64,000 bases of DNA, from positions 1,143,999-1,207,998 of the forward strand of contig NZ_SLYW01000002.1 in NCBI RefSeq assembly GCF_004343585.1, written 5' to 3'. The translations under genes and the position numbers were made by a program. The notes beneath the pieces are model-generated. The model worked only from the letters and a program-made list of their open reading frames with translations, did not search any database and was not told the origin of the DNA. The stretch comes from Neorhizobium sp. JUb45. Its GTDB lineage: Bacteria; Pseudomonadota; Alphaproteobacteria; Rhizobiales; Rhizobiaceae. Shown here piece after piece: positions 8,866-17,637 of the stretch. Position 1 is the first letter of the stretch, and each line of letters starts with the position of its first letter.

Positions 8866-9540
8866 TCAGGCTGCGATGACGTCGAGGGCGGACGCGAAAA
8901 TGCCGCGACCGTCCTTGCCGCCATGGGCGTGCTCGATCAGGTTTTCCGGGTGTGGCATCATGCCGAGAACGTTGCCGCGGGCATTGATGATACCGGCGAT
9001 ATCGTTCAGCGAGCCGTTCGGGTTGGTGCCTTCGGCATATTTGAACACGACCTGGCCATTGCCTTCCAGCGATGCCAGAGTCTCTGCATCGGCGAAATAG
9101 TTGCCGTCGTGATGCGCGACCGGGCAGCGGATGACCTGACCCTGTTCATAGGTGCGGGTGAAGTCGGTATCGGCATTGACGATCTCGAGTTTCACTTCCT
9201 TGGAAACGAACAGAAGCGAGGAATTGCGCATCAACGCGCCGGGCAGAAGCTGCGCTTCAACGAGGATCTGAAAGCCATTGCAGACGCCCAGAACCTTGAC
9301 ACCCTTTTCCGCTTTCTCGCGGATCGCCTGCATGACCGGCATGCGAGCGGCAATGGCACCGCAGCGCAGATAGTCGCCATAGGAGAAACCGCCCGGAATG
9401 ACGATCAGGTCGATGTCATTGGGGATTTCCGTTTCCGTCTGCCAGATGGTGACGGGCTCATGACCGGAAATCTTGGTGAGGGCGGCGATCATGTCGCGGT
9501 CGCGATTGAGACCGGGAAGCTGGACAACGGCGGACTTCAT
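8866..9540 (-). CDS. purQ: Phosphoribosylformylglycinamidine synthase subunit PurQ
   Basis: A 224-residue class I glutamine amidotransferase that supplies ammonia to PurL. The oxyanion/nucleophile motif GVCNGFQ gives Cys87. The His/Glu pair is in [22 protein letters not shown] is the family-typical loop. The ATG overlaps the stop of the preceding small gene (ATGA), indicating translational coupling. Confidence 0.96.
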   Translation of the reverse strand: MKSAVVQLPGLNRDRDMIAALTKISGHEPVTIWQTETEIPNDIDLIVIPGGFSYGDYLRCGAIAARMPVMQAIREKAEKGVKVLGVCNGFQILVEAQLLPGALMRNSSLLFVSKEVKLEIVNADTDFTRTYEQGQVIRCPVAHHDGNYFADAETLASLEGNGQVVFKYAEGTNPNGSLNDIAGIINARGNVLGMMPHPENLIEHAHGGKDGRGIFASALDVIAA

Positions 9541-9794
9541 GGGTGTGGTTCAAACCTTGCCTGTGCCTCGGAGAGCTCGCGCAACTCGAGGCGGTTTTCA
9601 ATACGGTCGAGGCGCAACTCATGCCGCGCCAAGGTCGTGTGGATACTTTGGATATCCTGATGAAGGGCCACCATTGCTCCCCTCATCGCATTCATCTCGG
9701 CTTTTAACTCGCGTTGGCCGAGTTTTACATCAGAAATGTCGGCCTGCATGCGCTTCATCAGTTCATACATCAACTCATTGGTGATGTCGGCCAT
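9537..9794 (-). CDS. Small coiled-coil protein embedded between purS and purQ
   Basis: An 85-residue acidic, almost wholly helical protein. Heptad-like patterns run through [19 protein letters not shown] and [20 protein letters not shown], predicting a coiled-coil dimer. It starts 17 bases after purS and its stop overlaps the purQ start as ATGA, so it is co-translated with the FGAM synthase subunits. No enzymatic motif is seen. The position suggests a structural or regulatory partner of the PurLQS complex, but this is inference only. Confidence 0.75.
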   Translation of the reverse strand: MADITNELMYELMKRMQADISDVKLGQRELKAEMNAMRGAMVALHQDIQSIHTTLARHELRLDRIENRLELRELSEAQARFEPHP

Positions 9795-9811
9795 GGCGTC
9801 CTCCGCAACCG

Positions 9812-10051
9812 TCAGTCGATTGCGATAGTATAGTTCTCGATCACCGTGTTTGCCAGAAGCTTGTCGCACATGGCCTTGAGGTCGGCTTCGGCCTTTGCCT
9901 TGTCGCCTTCTAGTTCCAGATCGAAAACCTTGCCCTGACGGACCTGGCCGACGCCGGAAAAGCCGAGACTGCCGAGCGCGCCTTCAATGGCCTTGCCCTG
10001 CGGATCGAGAACACCGTTCTTCAATGTGACGGTTACCCGTGCCTTGATCAC
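9812..10051 (-). CDS. purS: Phosphoribosylformylglycinamidine synthase subunit PurS
   Basis: A 79-residue PurS, the small scaffold that brings PurL and PurQ together. The family pattern is ARVTVTLKNGVLDPQGKAIEGALGSLGF, then VRQGKVFDLEL and a C-terminal LLANTVIENYTI. It starts 18 bases after purC. Its presence agrees with the short-type PurL and separate PurQ in the same window. Confidence 0.95.
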   Translation of the reverse strand: MIKARVTVTLKNGVLDPQGKAIEGALGSLGFSGVGQVRQGKVFDLELEGDKAKAEADLKAMCDKLLANTVIENYTIAID

Positions 10052-10069
10052 TTGATCGCTCCTGATTGC

Positions 10070-10834
10070 TTACTGGACCAGAACCGGGCCGGTGCCGCGG
10101 ATCGGTTCGTTTTCGTTGATGATGCCGAGGCGGCGGGCCACTTCGGAATAGGCTTCGACAAGACCGCCGAGATCCTGACGGAAACGGTCCTTGTCCATCT
10201 TTTCGCGGGTCTCGATATCCCACAGACGGCAGCTGTCCGGCGAGATTTCGTCCGCCAGGATGATGCGCATCATGTCGCCTTCGAACAGGCGGCCGCATTC
10301 GATCTTGAAATCGACGAGCTGAATGCCGACGCCGAGGAAAAGACCGGAAAGGAAATCATTGACGCGGATGGCGAGTGCCATCACGTCGTCCAGTTCGGCC
10401 GGGTTGGCCCAGCCGAATGCGGTGATGTGCTCTTCCGACACCATCGGGTCGTTGAGCTGGTCCGACTTGTAATAGAACTCGATGATCGAGCGCGGCAGAA
10501 CCGTGCCTTCCTCGATGCCGAGGCGGGTGGCAAGCGAACCGGCGGCGACATTGCGCACGACGATCTCAAGCGGGATCATCTCGACTTCCTTGATCAACTG
10601 CTCGCGCATGTTGAGGCGGCGGATGAAATGCGTCGGAATGCCGATCTTGTTGAGATGCGTGAACAGGTATTCGGAAATACGGTTGTTCAACACACCCTTG
10701 CCGTCGATGACATCATGCTTCTTCTTGTTGAAGGCGGTGGCATCGTCCTTGAAGAACTGGATCAGCGTGCCTGGCTCGGGGCCTTCATACAGGATCTTGG
10801 CCTTGCCTTCGTAGATACGGCGGCGACGGTTCAT
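10070..10834 (-). CDS. purC: SAICAR synthetase
   Basis: A 254-residue phosphoribosylaminoimidazole-succinocarboxamide synthase, which joins CAIR and aspartate using ATP. Signatures are [10 protein letters not shown] near the N-terminus, [24 protein letters not shown], and the VDFKIECGR metal/substrate region. Length is normal. It heads the transcript purC-purS-small protein-purQ. The 300-base region upstream carries a long inverted repeat and presumably the promoter. Confidence 0.96.
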   Translation of the reverse strand: MNRRRRIYEGKAKILYEGPEPGTLIQFFKDDATAFNKKKHDVIDGKGVLNNRISEYLFTHLNKIGIPTHFIRRLNMREQLIKEVEMIPLEIVVRNVAAGSLATRLGIEEGTVLPRSIIEFYYKSDQLNDPMVSEEHITAFGWANPAELDDVMALAIRVNDFLSGLFLGVGIQLVDFKIECGRLFEGDMMRIILADEISPDSCRLWDIETREKMDKDRFRQDLGGLVEAYSEVARRLGIINENEPIRGTGPVLVQ

Positions 10835-11137
10835 TCGATTTGTCTCGTTGTTGGCGCGCTCGCGTGGGCGCGATGGAAACTATTGAAGCGGTCCCTTAAC
10901 GGAAAAGTACGGCTTTCACAATGCGGGCCGGAAACTTCTCAACCGTGATGGTGCGCTCGTGCGACCTGCTGGATGCGGTTTGCCTCTCACCCCGCTGATG
11001 ACGGTTTCGTCCGGCCATCATCCAGCAGTCATCTTGTGCGGCGCTTGCTTGGGCGCAATGAGAGCTAGAACCTTAATTGCGACGGTAATTCGACCTGCGG
11101 AAGCTTCACCATCCGAAAACGGCATGCCTGACGCAAA
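10835..11137. other. Gene-free upstream region of purC
   Basis: About 300 bases with no credible ORF. The region contains the inverted repeat 10966-10975/11019-11028 and presumably the purC promoter. I could not place -35/-10 boxes with confidence. Confidence 0.5.
10966..11028. repeat. Inverted repeat upstream of purC
   Basis: ctgctggatg at 10966-10975 is exactly complementary to catccagcag at 11019-11028. The 43-base spacer is itself GC-rich and partly self-complementary. Possible leader structure or a decayed element. Confidence 0.45.
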
Positions 11138-11701
11138 TCAGGTCTCCGGCGCCTTCAGCCTGGCAAGGAACTGCGCGAACACCATCGTGCCTTCCGGCCA
11201 GGGGCCGTGACCCGACTCTGCGTTGATATGACCAGACTCGCCGGCATCGACCAGAGCCGAACCCCAGGCATTGGCGATCTCGTCAGCGTGCTCGTACGAT
11301 CCGAACGGATCGTTGCGGCTGGCAATCGTCAGCGTGGGGAAAGGCAGTGGATCGCGCGGGTAGGGGCCGAAGGTCATCAGATGTTTCGGCCGGATCGCCG
11401 GGTTGGCGACATCAGGCGGCGCCACGAAGAAGGCGCCGGCGATCGGCTTTTCGAAATGCGGGATGGCATGGATTGCTGTGGCCACGCCCAGCGAATGGGC
11501 GACCAGCACGACAGGCTTTGTCGAGGCATTGACCTCTTCCACCAGCCGCGCGACCCAATCTTCCTTCACCGGCTTTGCCCATTCCGCCTGTTCGACACGG
11601 CGTGCGGAGGCAAGTTTCTGCTCCCAGCGGGTCTGCCAGTGGGTCGGGCCGGAATTGGTATAGCCGGGAACGATGAGGATTTCTGCGTCTGAAGCTTTCA
11701 T
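11138..11701 (-). CDS. RBBP9/YdeN family alpha/beta hydrolase
   Basis: A 187-residue serine hydrolase of the RBBP9/YdeN family. It has the N-terminal LIVPGYTNSGPTHWQ signature, nucleophile Ser70 in VAHSLG, Asp131 in ASRNDPF and His158 in SGHIN, giving a complete catalytic triad. The natural substrate is unknown for most bacterial members. It lies 75 bases downstream of purB, with a strong hairpin between. Confidence 0.88.
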   Translation of the reverse strand: MKASDAEILIVPGYTNSGPTHWQTRWEQKLASARRVEQAEWAKPVKEDWVARLVEEVNASTKPVVLVAHSLGVATAIHAIPHFEKPIAGAFFVAPPDVANPAIRPKHLMTFGPYPRDPLPFPTLTIASRNDPFGSYEHADEIANAWGSALVDAGESGHINAESGHGPWPEGTMVFAQFLARLKAPET

Positions 11702-11730
11702 GCCGCTTATCTGTGTTCGCTCGTCAGGGA

Positions 11731-11760
11731 GATCAACCCTCGGCGCACCGAGGGTTGATC
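11731..11760. terminator. Perfect 13-bp hairpin between purB and the hydrolase gene
   Basis: gatcaaccctcgg pairs perfectly with ccgagggttgatc around a cgca tetraloop. There is no T-run on either side, so it is a terminator-like or mRNA-end structure rather than a canonical terminator. Confidence 0.6.
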
Positions 11761-11776
11761 GATCTTGGTGGTGAAA

Positions 11777-13084
11777 TTACGCCTCGCCAAATACGCGACG
11801 GAAAATCGTGTCGACATGCTTGGTGTGGTAGCCGAGGTCGAACTTTTCGCGGATGTCGTTTTCCGAAAGCGCTGCGCGCACTTCCGCATCGGCCAGCAGC
11901 TCTTCCAAAAAGTCCTTGCCCTGTTCCCAGACCTTCATGGCGTTGCGCTGCACCAGACGGTAAGCGTCTTCACGCGAGGTGCCGGCCTGCGTCAGTGCCA
12001 GCAGCACGCGCTGCGAATGCACGAGGCCGCGGAACTTGTTCATGTTCTTCATCATGTTGTCGGGATAAACGACAAGCTTTTCGATGACGCCGGCCAGACG
12101 GTTCAGCGCGAAATCGAGGGTCACGGTCGTGTCAGGACCTATGGCGCGCTCGACGCTGGAATGGCTGATGTCACGCTCGTGCCAGAGGGCGACATTTTCC
12201 ATGGCCGGGACGACCGACATGCGCACCAGACGGGCGAGGCCCGTTAGGTTTTCGGTCAGGACTGGGTTGCGCTTGTGCGGCATGGCCGACGAACCCTTCT
12301 GGCCCGGAGAGAAGAACTCTTCGGCTTCCAGAACTTCGGTGCGCTGCATGTGGCGGATTTCGATCGCGACATTTTCGATCGACGAGGCGATGACGCCGAG
12401 CGTTGCGAAGAACATCGCGTGACGGTCACGCGGGATGACCTGCGTCGAGACCGGCTCGGCGATGAGGCCCAGCTGCTCGCAGACATATGCTTCCACGCGC
12501 GGGTCGATATTGGCAAATGTGCCGACGGCACCGGAAATGGCACCGGTGGCGATTTCGGCGCGTGCTGCAACGAGGCGCGTGCGGTTGCGGTCCATCTCGG
12601 CGTAGAAACGGGCAAGCGTCAGGCCCATCGTCGTCGGCTCGGCATGGATGCCGTGGCTGCGGCCGATACGCACCGTGTCCTTGTGTTCGAAGGCGCGGGT
12701 CTTCAAAGCTGCCAGAACGCGGTCGACGCCGGCCAGCAGGATGTCGGTTGCGCGCACCAGCTGGATGTTCAGCGTGGTGTCGAGCACGTCGGACGAGGTC
12801 ATGCCCTGATGGACGAAGCGGCTGTCGGGACCGATGAATTCGGCCAGATGCGTCAGGAAGGCGATGACGTCATGCTTGGTGACGGCTTCGATCTCGTCGA
12901 TGCGATCGACGTTGAAGGTGGCGGCATTGCCCTTTTCCCAGATCGTTTCGGCGGCCGATTTCGGAATGACACCGAGTTCGGCCAGTGCCGTGCAGGCATG
13001 TGCCTCGATTTCGAACCAGATACGGAACTTCGTTTCCGGCGACCAGATGGCGACCATTTCGGGGCGCGAATAACGGGGGATCAT
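11777..13084 (-). CDS. purB: Adenylosuccinate lyase
   Basis: A 435-residue fumarase-superfamily enzyme. It releases fumarate from SAICAR and from adenylosuccinate in purine synthesis. The superfamily signature is GSSAMPHKRNP, with TSSDVLDT and RSHGIHAEPTT as other conserved stretches. ATG 13084 begins MIPRYSRPEM, the usual start of the family. A longer frame upstream is not homologous. The last gene of the purine set in this window. Confidence 0.96.
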   Translation of the reverse strand: MIPRYSRPEMVAIWSPETKFRIWFEIEAHACTALAELGVIPKSAAETIWEKGNAATFNVDRIDEIEAVTKHDVIAFLTHLAEFIGPDSRFVHQGMTSSDVLDTTLNIQLVRATDILLAGVDRVLAALKTRAFEHKDTVRIGRSHGIHAEPTTMGLTLARFYAEMDRNRTRLVAARAEIATGAISGAVGTFANIDPRVEAYVCEQLGLIAEPVSTQVIPRDRHAMFFATLGVIASSIENVAIEIRHMQRTEVLEAEEFFSPGQKGSSAMPHKRNPVLTENLTGLARLVRMSVVPAMENVALWHERDISHSSVERAIGPDTTVTLDFALNRLAGVIEKLVVYPDNMMKNMNKFRGLVHSQRVLLALTQAGTSREDAYRLVQRNAMKVWEQGKDFLEELLADAEVRAALSENDIREKFDLGYHTKHVDTIFRRVFGEA

Positions 13085-13145
13085 GGGCGGAGCCTTCCTG
13101 ACGTCTTGAGAGTTGGCGTCCCTGTAGCAAAGTGTTCCCGGAATC

Positions 13146-13634
13146 TCAACGCATGCGACGAAGCATGATCCATGTGCCGGCAAACAGGAACAAGGGCCCG
13201 AGCGGCAGATAGAGGCGCGTAGCCATCACGGCGAACTGGTAAAATGCCGAGGCCGAGGTGAATATGAACTGCAGGAACCAGATGCCGCTGAGTGTTTCCG
13301 CATGCCATTGGGCGTAAAAGGAGCGGTATTCCAGCGCGAACAGGCCAGCGGTGACAAAGACGGTCGCGGCGGCCAGACCGGCAAACGCCAGAACAGCCAG
13401 AACGCGCCGTCTTATGACGATGCGTTGGAAAAAATGGCCAACCAGGTCGGCCAGCCACCAACCCAATACGCCACCGGCGAAAAACACCAGCAGGATCGTC
13501 GGTAGATGAAAGCTTTCCACGCGTCCGCGCAGCAACAGGCCGGCGGTCGCGGTGATCATCATCGCCAAACCCCAAAGGAAGGCCGCTGCCGTCGAGCAGC
13601 CGATCGCCTTCATCCGGGGCAGGGCGGCGGGCAT
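13146..13634 (-). CDS. Four-helix membrane protein of unknown function
   Basis: A 162-residue inner-membrane protein with four hydrophobic segments, roughly residues 13-35, 45-65, 79-99 and 122-156. It contains a short basic loop FFQRIVIRRRVL. The ATG shares a base with the rpe stop (TGATG), so it is translationally coupled to rpe. purB begins 61 bases after its stop. No recognised domain or catalytic motif. Confidence 0.75.
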   Translation of the reverse strand: MPAALPRMKAIGCSTAAAFLWGLAMMITATAGLLLRGRVESFHLPTILLVFFAGGVLGWWLADLVGHFFQRIVIRRRVLAVLAFAGLAAATVFVTAGLFALEYRSFYAQWHAETLSGIWFLQFIFTSASAFYQFAVMATRLYLPLGPLFLFAGTWIMLRRMR

Positions 13635-14311
13635 CAGGCCCGCGCGGTTTCGGCGTTGCGGCGCAGGATGTCGATCTCGGTGCGATAGGCGACCTTGTCG
13701 GCCTTGCCGAAGATCGCCGAACCGGCGACGAACACATTGGCGCCGGCCTTTGCGGCTGCACCGATCGTCTCAGCCGTGATGCCGCCATCGACCTGGATTT
13801 CGATCGGACGGTCACCGATCAGCGCCTTGGTGGCGGCTATCTTGTCGAGCATGGCCGGAATGAATTTCTGGCCGCCGAAACCGGGATTGACGCTCATGAT
13901 CAGGATGAGGTCGATATCGTCCAGCACGTTTTCGAACACCGACAGCGGTGTTGCCGGATTGAGCGTGACGCCGACCTTCTTGCCGAGGCCGCGAATGGTC
14001 TGAAGAGAACGGTGCATGTGCGGGCCAGCCTCCGCATGCACGGTGATGCTGTCGCAGCCAGCCTTGGCGAAGGCTTCGAGATAGGGATCGACCGGCGCGA
14101 TCATCAGATGGCAATCGAAGAAGGCCTTGGTATACGGGCGAAGCGCCTTGATGACATCCGGGCCGAAGGAGATGTTGGGGACAAAATGGCCGTCCATGAT
14201 GTCGAGATGGATCCAGTCGGCGCCGGCTTCGACTACATCGCGGACTTCCTCACCCAGACGAGAGAAATCAGCGGCAAGAACGGAAGGGGCGATACGGATC
14301 GGCAGCGTCAT
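13634..14311 (-). CDS. rpe: Ribulose-phosphate 3-epimerase
   Basis: A 225-residue TIM-barrel metalloenzyme interconverting ribulose-5-phosphate and xylulose-5-phosphate. Conserved motifs are [33 protein letters not shown] (metal and substrate residues), [14 protein letters not shown] and VDGGI. The start at 14311 gives the family-typical N-terminus. The much longer upstream reading frame overlaps the neighbouring binding-protein gene and is not real. Confidence 0.96.
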   Translation of the reverse strand: MTLPIRIAPSVLAADFSRLGEEVRDVVEAGADWIHLDIMDGHFVPNISFGPDVIKALRPYTKAFFDCHLMIAPVDPYLEAFAKAGCDSITVHAEAGPHMHRSLQTIRGLGKKVGVTLNPATPLSVFENVLDDIDLILIMSVNPGFGGQKFIPAMLDKIAATKALIGDRPIEIQVDGGITAETIGAAAKAGANVFVAGSAIFGKADKVAYRTEIDILRRNAETARA

Positions 14312-14390
14312 GCGAAAAATCTCCGGCGGCGACTTGAATTTTGGTGGCCTTAGCAAAGTGACTGACCCGAGACAATGACCGCAAACCGTA

Positions 14391-15479
14391 TCAATCGGTT
14401 CGCATGCGCGGGTCGAGAAAATTGTTGTCGCGCCATTCGAGCAGGCGCAGCGGATTGGCCTGCAATTCGTGGTCCGTACCAAAACCGACCGGGCCGATGA
14501 CGGTTGCAAACGACTGACCGGACAGGTGGTCCGCAACGCTGCCGCTGGTCGCGGCCTGACGCACGATTTCAACCGCGGCATAGGCAGGCAGCGCATATCC
14601 GTCCGGTTCTGCACCACGTTCGCGGAATTCGCCGACGACGATCTTGGCTTCCGGCAAGGTCGTATAATCCGGCAGGGTGACCGCCAGAGTGCCGTCACGC
14701 AACGCAATGGGCCGATTGGCGGCTTTCAGCGCGTCGCCGCCGATCACCGTCAGGGAAATCTTGTCGGCCGCGGCGTCGCGGGCGATGGTAGCGGTGTCAT
14801 TGTGATCGCCGCCGACAAAAACATGGGTGGCGCCGGCCTTGGCGAGACGGCGCACCAGCGCCAGTTGCTGCTCCTGACCGGGACGATAGGTGTCGGTGAA
14901 GACGGGTTTTATACCGCCCGCTTCCAGCTTCTGGCGGATGACGCTGGCAAGATCACGGCCATAGATCGTCCCGTCTTCGACAAGTGCGATCGGACGGTTC
15001 TGCCACTGGCCCAGCATCACTTCCGCAAGCTTTTCCGCTTCGTCGCCATCCGCCGGCGCCATTCGGAAGAACGGCCATTGGTAACGCTGCGCATCCTCCA
15101 TCAGGATTTTCGAGCGCACCGACAAGGTGATGGCGGCGATGCCGGCATCCTTCAGATCCGGCAGGGATTCAGACAGGGTCTCGACGCAGAGAAAACCGAT
15201 GGCGGCCACGGCCTTTTCTGCGCGCAACCGCTCGGCGATGACTTTTCCAGCACCCTGATCGCAGGTCTCATTGATTTCCACCAGTCGATCACCGGCCTTG
15301 GCTGCTGCGGCGCGGGCGCCTTCCAGCACCTGTGTACCAAGGCCTGCATAGGGACCGCTCTGCGGCGCGACGACACCGATGGTGGCCGCAATGGTCGGGC
15401 CAGCGCTCGCCAGCAACAGGCCGGCAACGGCAAATATCGGGGCTTTTAACGTCACGATCATGGTGTTCAACTGTTTCAC
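14391..15479 (-). CDS. Periplasmic branched-chain-amino-acid-type binding protein
   Basis: A 362-residue type I periplasmic binding protein (LivJ-like, Peripla_BP_6). A signal peptide ends at about PTIAA. The ligand-domain start [27 protein letters not shown] is typical. The start may be GTG 15479 or ATG 15461. The latter gives a more standard signal peptide but has a poorer ribosome-binding site. No permease or ATPase gene is adjacent, so it is an orphan binding protein. The ligand is unknown. Confidence 0.85.
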   Translation of the reverse strand: MKQLNTMIVTLKAPIFAVAGLLLASAGPTIAATIGVVAPQSGPYAGLGTQVLEGARAAAAKAGDRLVEINETCDQGAGKVIAERLRAEKAVAAIGFLCVETLSESLPDLKDAGIAAITLSVRSKILMEDAQRYQWPFFRMAPADGDEAEKLAEVMLGQWQNRPIALVEDGTIYGRDLASVIRQKLEAGGIKPVFTDTYRPGQEQQLALVRRLAKAGATHVFVGGDHNDTATIARDAAADKISLTVIGGDALKAANRPIALRDGTLAVTLPDYTTLPEAKIVVGEFRERGAEPDGYALPAYAAVEIVRQAATSGSVADHLSGQSFATVIGPVGFGTDHELQANPLRLLEWRDNNFLDPRMRTD

Positions 15480-15610
15480 TCTGCCGGTTCGTGCAATCTG
15501 GATCTGTCAACCGGTTGCGTCAAAGGTATTCGCCTATAACACGAAGATGTTTGCCATGGACAATGGCAGCGATGAAATCCTATCGATAGGCGGGTTGATT
15601 GGAGTTCCGC

Positions 15611-15934
15611 ATGGATATCGTTGCAATCGAGGAATTGTTCGAAGGGCTCGGGCCTGTCACCGTCAAGCGAATGTTCGGCGGCAAGGGCATCTATCACCAC
15701 GGACTGATCTTTGCGCTGGAACTGCGCGATACGCTGATGTTGAAGGCCGATGCCGTCAGCGGGCCGCAATTTGCAGCGGCGGGTGCCGAGCAGTGGAGTT
15801 ACGAGGGCAAGAAGGGCAAGCCGGTGCTGATGCCCTATTGGACGGTGCCGGATGAAGCGCTGGATGATCCCGACGAGATGACGAAATGGGCGCGGCTGGC
15901 TTATGAGGCGGCCATCAGGGCGCAGGCGCAATAG
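15611..15934 (+). CDS. TfoX N-terminal domain protein
   Basis: A 107-residue protein covering only the TfoX_N domain. Family features are IEELFEGLGPVTVKRMFGGKGIY at the N-terminus and MPYWTVPDEALDDPDEMTKWARLAYEAA at the C-terminus. In gammaproteobacteria full-length TfoX regulates competence; the role of single-domain forms is unknown. ATG 15611 has ggag six bases upstream, better than TTG 15599. The OsmC gene follows 14 bases after. Confidence 0.88.
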   Translation: MDIVAIEELFEGLGPVTVKRMFGGKGIYHHGLIFALELRDTLMLKADAVSGPQFAAAGAEQWSYEGKKGKPVLMPYWTVPDEALDDPDEMTKWARLAYEAAIRAQAQ

Positions 15935-15948
15935 GAACGTTTTCGGAT

Positions 15949-16365
15949 ATGGTCGATGTGAAAGTGAAATCGCGGCCGGTGGGGGCGCTGGCCAAGGTCG
16001 GGCGACATGGGCATCCGCGTCTGACGAGCGAGACGGGTGGCGAACTGGATGTCATCACCAGCGCTTCGATGCCGGGCTTCAACCCTTTGGACCTGCTCTA
16101 TTCGTCGCTTGCCGCCTGTCTCGTTCTGAGCGCACGGATCGCTGCGAGCCGGCTTGGCATTCTCGACAAGCTGGATGAGGTTGCCGTGCACGTGACCGGG
16201 CAGAAGAGCCCTGGAGAGCCGGCGCGGGTCGAAAATTTTGACGTGAAATTCGAGCTGTCGGGGGATTTCGACGCGCAACAACGCGCCGAAATCATTCACA
16301 TGGCGGAAGAAATCTGCACCGTCAGCAACACGCTGCTGGCAAAGCCGACGATCCGCATCATTTGA
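15949..16365 (+). CDS. OsmC family peroxidase-like protein
   Basis: A 138-residue OsmC/Ohr-superfamily protein. Cys57 (SLAACLVL) and Cys123 (EEICTVSNTL) are the two redox cysteines of the family, which reduces organic or fatty-acid hydroperoxides. The central PLDLLYSSLAAC motif is characteristic. Probably one transcript with the TfoX_N gene. It converges on the BON gene, whose stop is 3 bases away. Confidence 0.88.
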   Translation: MVDVKVKSRPVGALAKVGRHGHPRLTSETGGELDVITSASMPGFNPLDLLYSSLAACLVLSARIAASRLGILDKLDEVAVHVTGQKSPGEPARVENFDVKFELSGDFDAQQRAEIIHMAEEICTVSNTLLAKPTIRII

Positions 16366-16368
16366 CGC

Positions 16369-16866
16369 TCATTCGTCGTCATCCGGGATGTGGCTGTCGA
16401 CGCCGCCAGCGGTGATGCGGCTGACGACGCGGCCGACGCCGGGCACACGCTGCACGGTGGCAACGATACGGCGGATGAGGGCGTCGTCATCGACCATGCC
16501 TTCCAGCACGACGGTCGTGTCATCGACATGGAGATCGATCATCTCCATCTGCAGGTCTTCGAGATTTTCGAGCGCATCGCTGATGCGTTCCTCCAGATCG
16601 TCGTCATTCTCGCGGCCGACAGTTTCCGGCAGGCCGCGGTCGCGCAGCCGGTTTTCCTGACCGTCGGCCTCGATGCCATCGACGCGAAAACCGCCATTGC
16701 GCTCGCGGTCGAAATTGCCGGATGCGCCATAGGCGGCATTGTCCACCTGTTTCGATGTCGCGCCCGGCTTGTCGGCATAGGGCCAGCCCTCATCGATATC
16801 GCGCGCCTCGTAGTCGCGAAAATCCTCTTCGCGCGACAGGTCGTTTTCGCTTTTCTTCAATGCCAT
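16369..16866 (-). CDS. BON domain protein
   Basis: A 165-residue highly acidic, apparently cytoplasmic protein. The first ~90 residues are polar and low complexity (REEDFRDYEARDIDEGW). A single BON domain at about residues 90-155 reads LEERISDALENLEDLQM, VVLEGMVDDDALIRRIVATVQRVPGVGRVVSRI. BON domains bind phospholipid or act in osmotic protection. No signal peptide is seen. aggaggc precedes ATG 16866. Confidence 0.85.
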   Translation of the reverse strand: MALKKSENDLSREEDFRDYEARDIDEGWPYADKPGATSKQVDNAAYGASGNFDRERNGGFRVDGIEADGQENRLRDRGLPETVGRENDDDLEERISDALENLEDLQMEMIDLHVDDTTVVLEGMVDDDALIRRIVATVQRVPGVGRVVSRITAGGVDSHIPDDDE

Positions 16867-16932
16867 GACAGCCTCCTGATTTTGGTCTCGGGAGGCATAA
16901 CGTGCAGGTCGGCGGATTGTTCGACGTCGCGA

Positions 16933-17430
16933 TTAATCGCGTGACGCTTTTTCCCATTTCTTGATCAGCCGCTCGCGTTTCAGGCGTGACAGGCGCCTGA
17001 GCCAGAAGATGCCATCGAGCTGGTCGATCTCGTGCTGGATGCAGATGGCGAGAAAACCTTCGGCATCTTCTTCGTGGGCGACGCCATCGAGATCCTGGTA
17101 GCGAAAACGGATCTGTTTCGGGCGTTCCACTTCATCGGTAAAGCCCGGCATGGAAACGCTGCCTTCCATATGCCGCATCACCTCTTCCGACGACGCCAGC
17201 ACCTCCGGATTGGCATAGATGCGCACGCCATCCTGCGGCGAAAGCTCGATCACGGTGAGCCGCAAAAGCGTGCCGACATGGGCGGCGGTGATGCCGACAC
17301 CGGGGGCGGCGCGCATGGTTTCCAAGAGGTCGTCGGCGAGGGTACGAAGGTCATCGTCGAAGCGCGTGACGGGCAGGCAGGGCTGGCTCAGCAACGGATC
17401 GGGATAGGACAGGATTTTCAGGCGTGTCAC
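16933..17430 (-). CDS. Peptide-deformylase-like protein lacking metal ligands
   Basis: A 165-residue homologue of peptide deformylase with all three motifs altered. Motif 1 is GVGITAAH (44-51) instead of GxGxAAxQ. Motif 2 is EGSVS (89-93), where Ser91 replaces the metal-binding Cys. Motif 3 is QHEIDQ (132-137), where Gln137 replaces the second metal His. His133 and Glu134 remain. It should not hold the catalytic metal normally. The start is GTG 17430 with aaggtg five bases upstream. Divergent from mgtE. It may bind nascent N-termini or be a repurposed fold. Confidence 0.85.
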   Translation of the reverse strand: MTRLKILSYPDPLLSQPCLPVTRFDDDLRTLADDLLETMRAAPGVGITAAHVGTLLRLTVIELSPQDGVRIYANPEVLASSEEVMRHMEGSVSMPGFTDEVERPKQIRFRYQDLDGVAHEEDAEGFLAICIQHEIDQLDGIFWLRRLSRLKRERLIKKWEKASRD

Positions 17431-17637
17431 GCGGCACCTTGGCGAGAAACTATCGGTTTTTGGCTTGGCCAAAACGAGGCTGGACCCCGCTTTGGAATTG
17501 TTCTAGCAGATATCGGCGTGCGGCGGGAACCAAACCCGGCTGTTTGCGCTATCCAGTTGTTGAAAATCGGTTTTCTGCTGCAGATTCGTTCGAAAAGGCG
17601 AATGGCGGCGGGATTCTTCTTATGTGAGGGCGGCCTT

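Noticed and set aside
14312..14707. 132-residue upstream extension of rpe
   Set aside because: Overlaps the binding-protein gene in another frame. The epimerase N-terminus is at 14311.
17032..17637. 202-residue N-terminal extension of MgtE in the same frame
   Set aside because: It overlaps the deformylase-like gene on the other strand and has no MgtE similarity. The ATG at 17638 has a ribosome-binding site and begins the normal domain.
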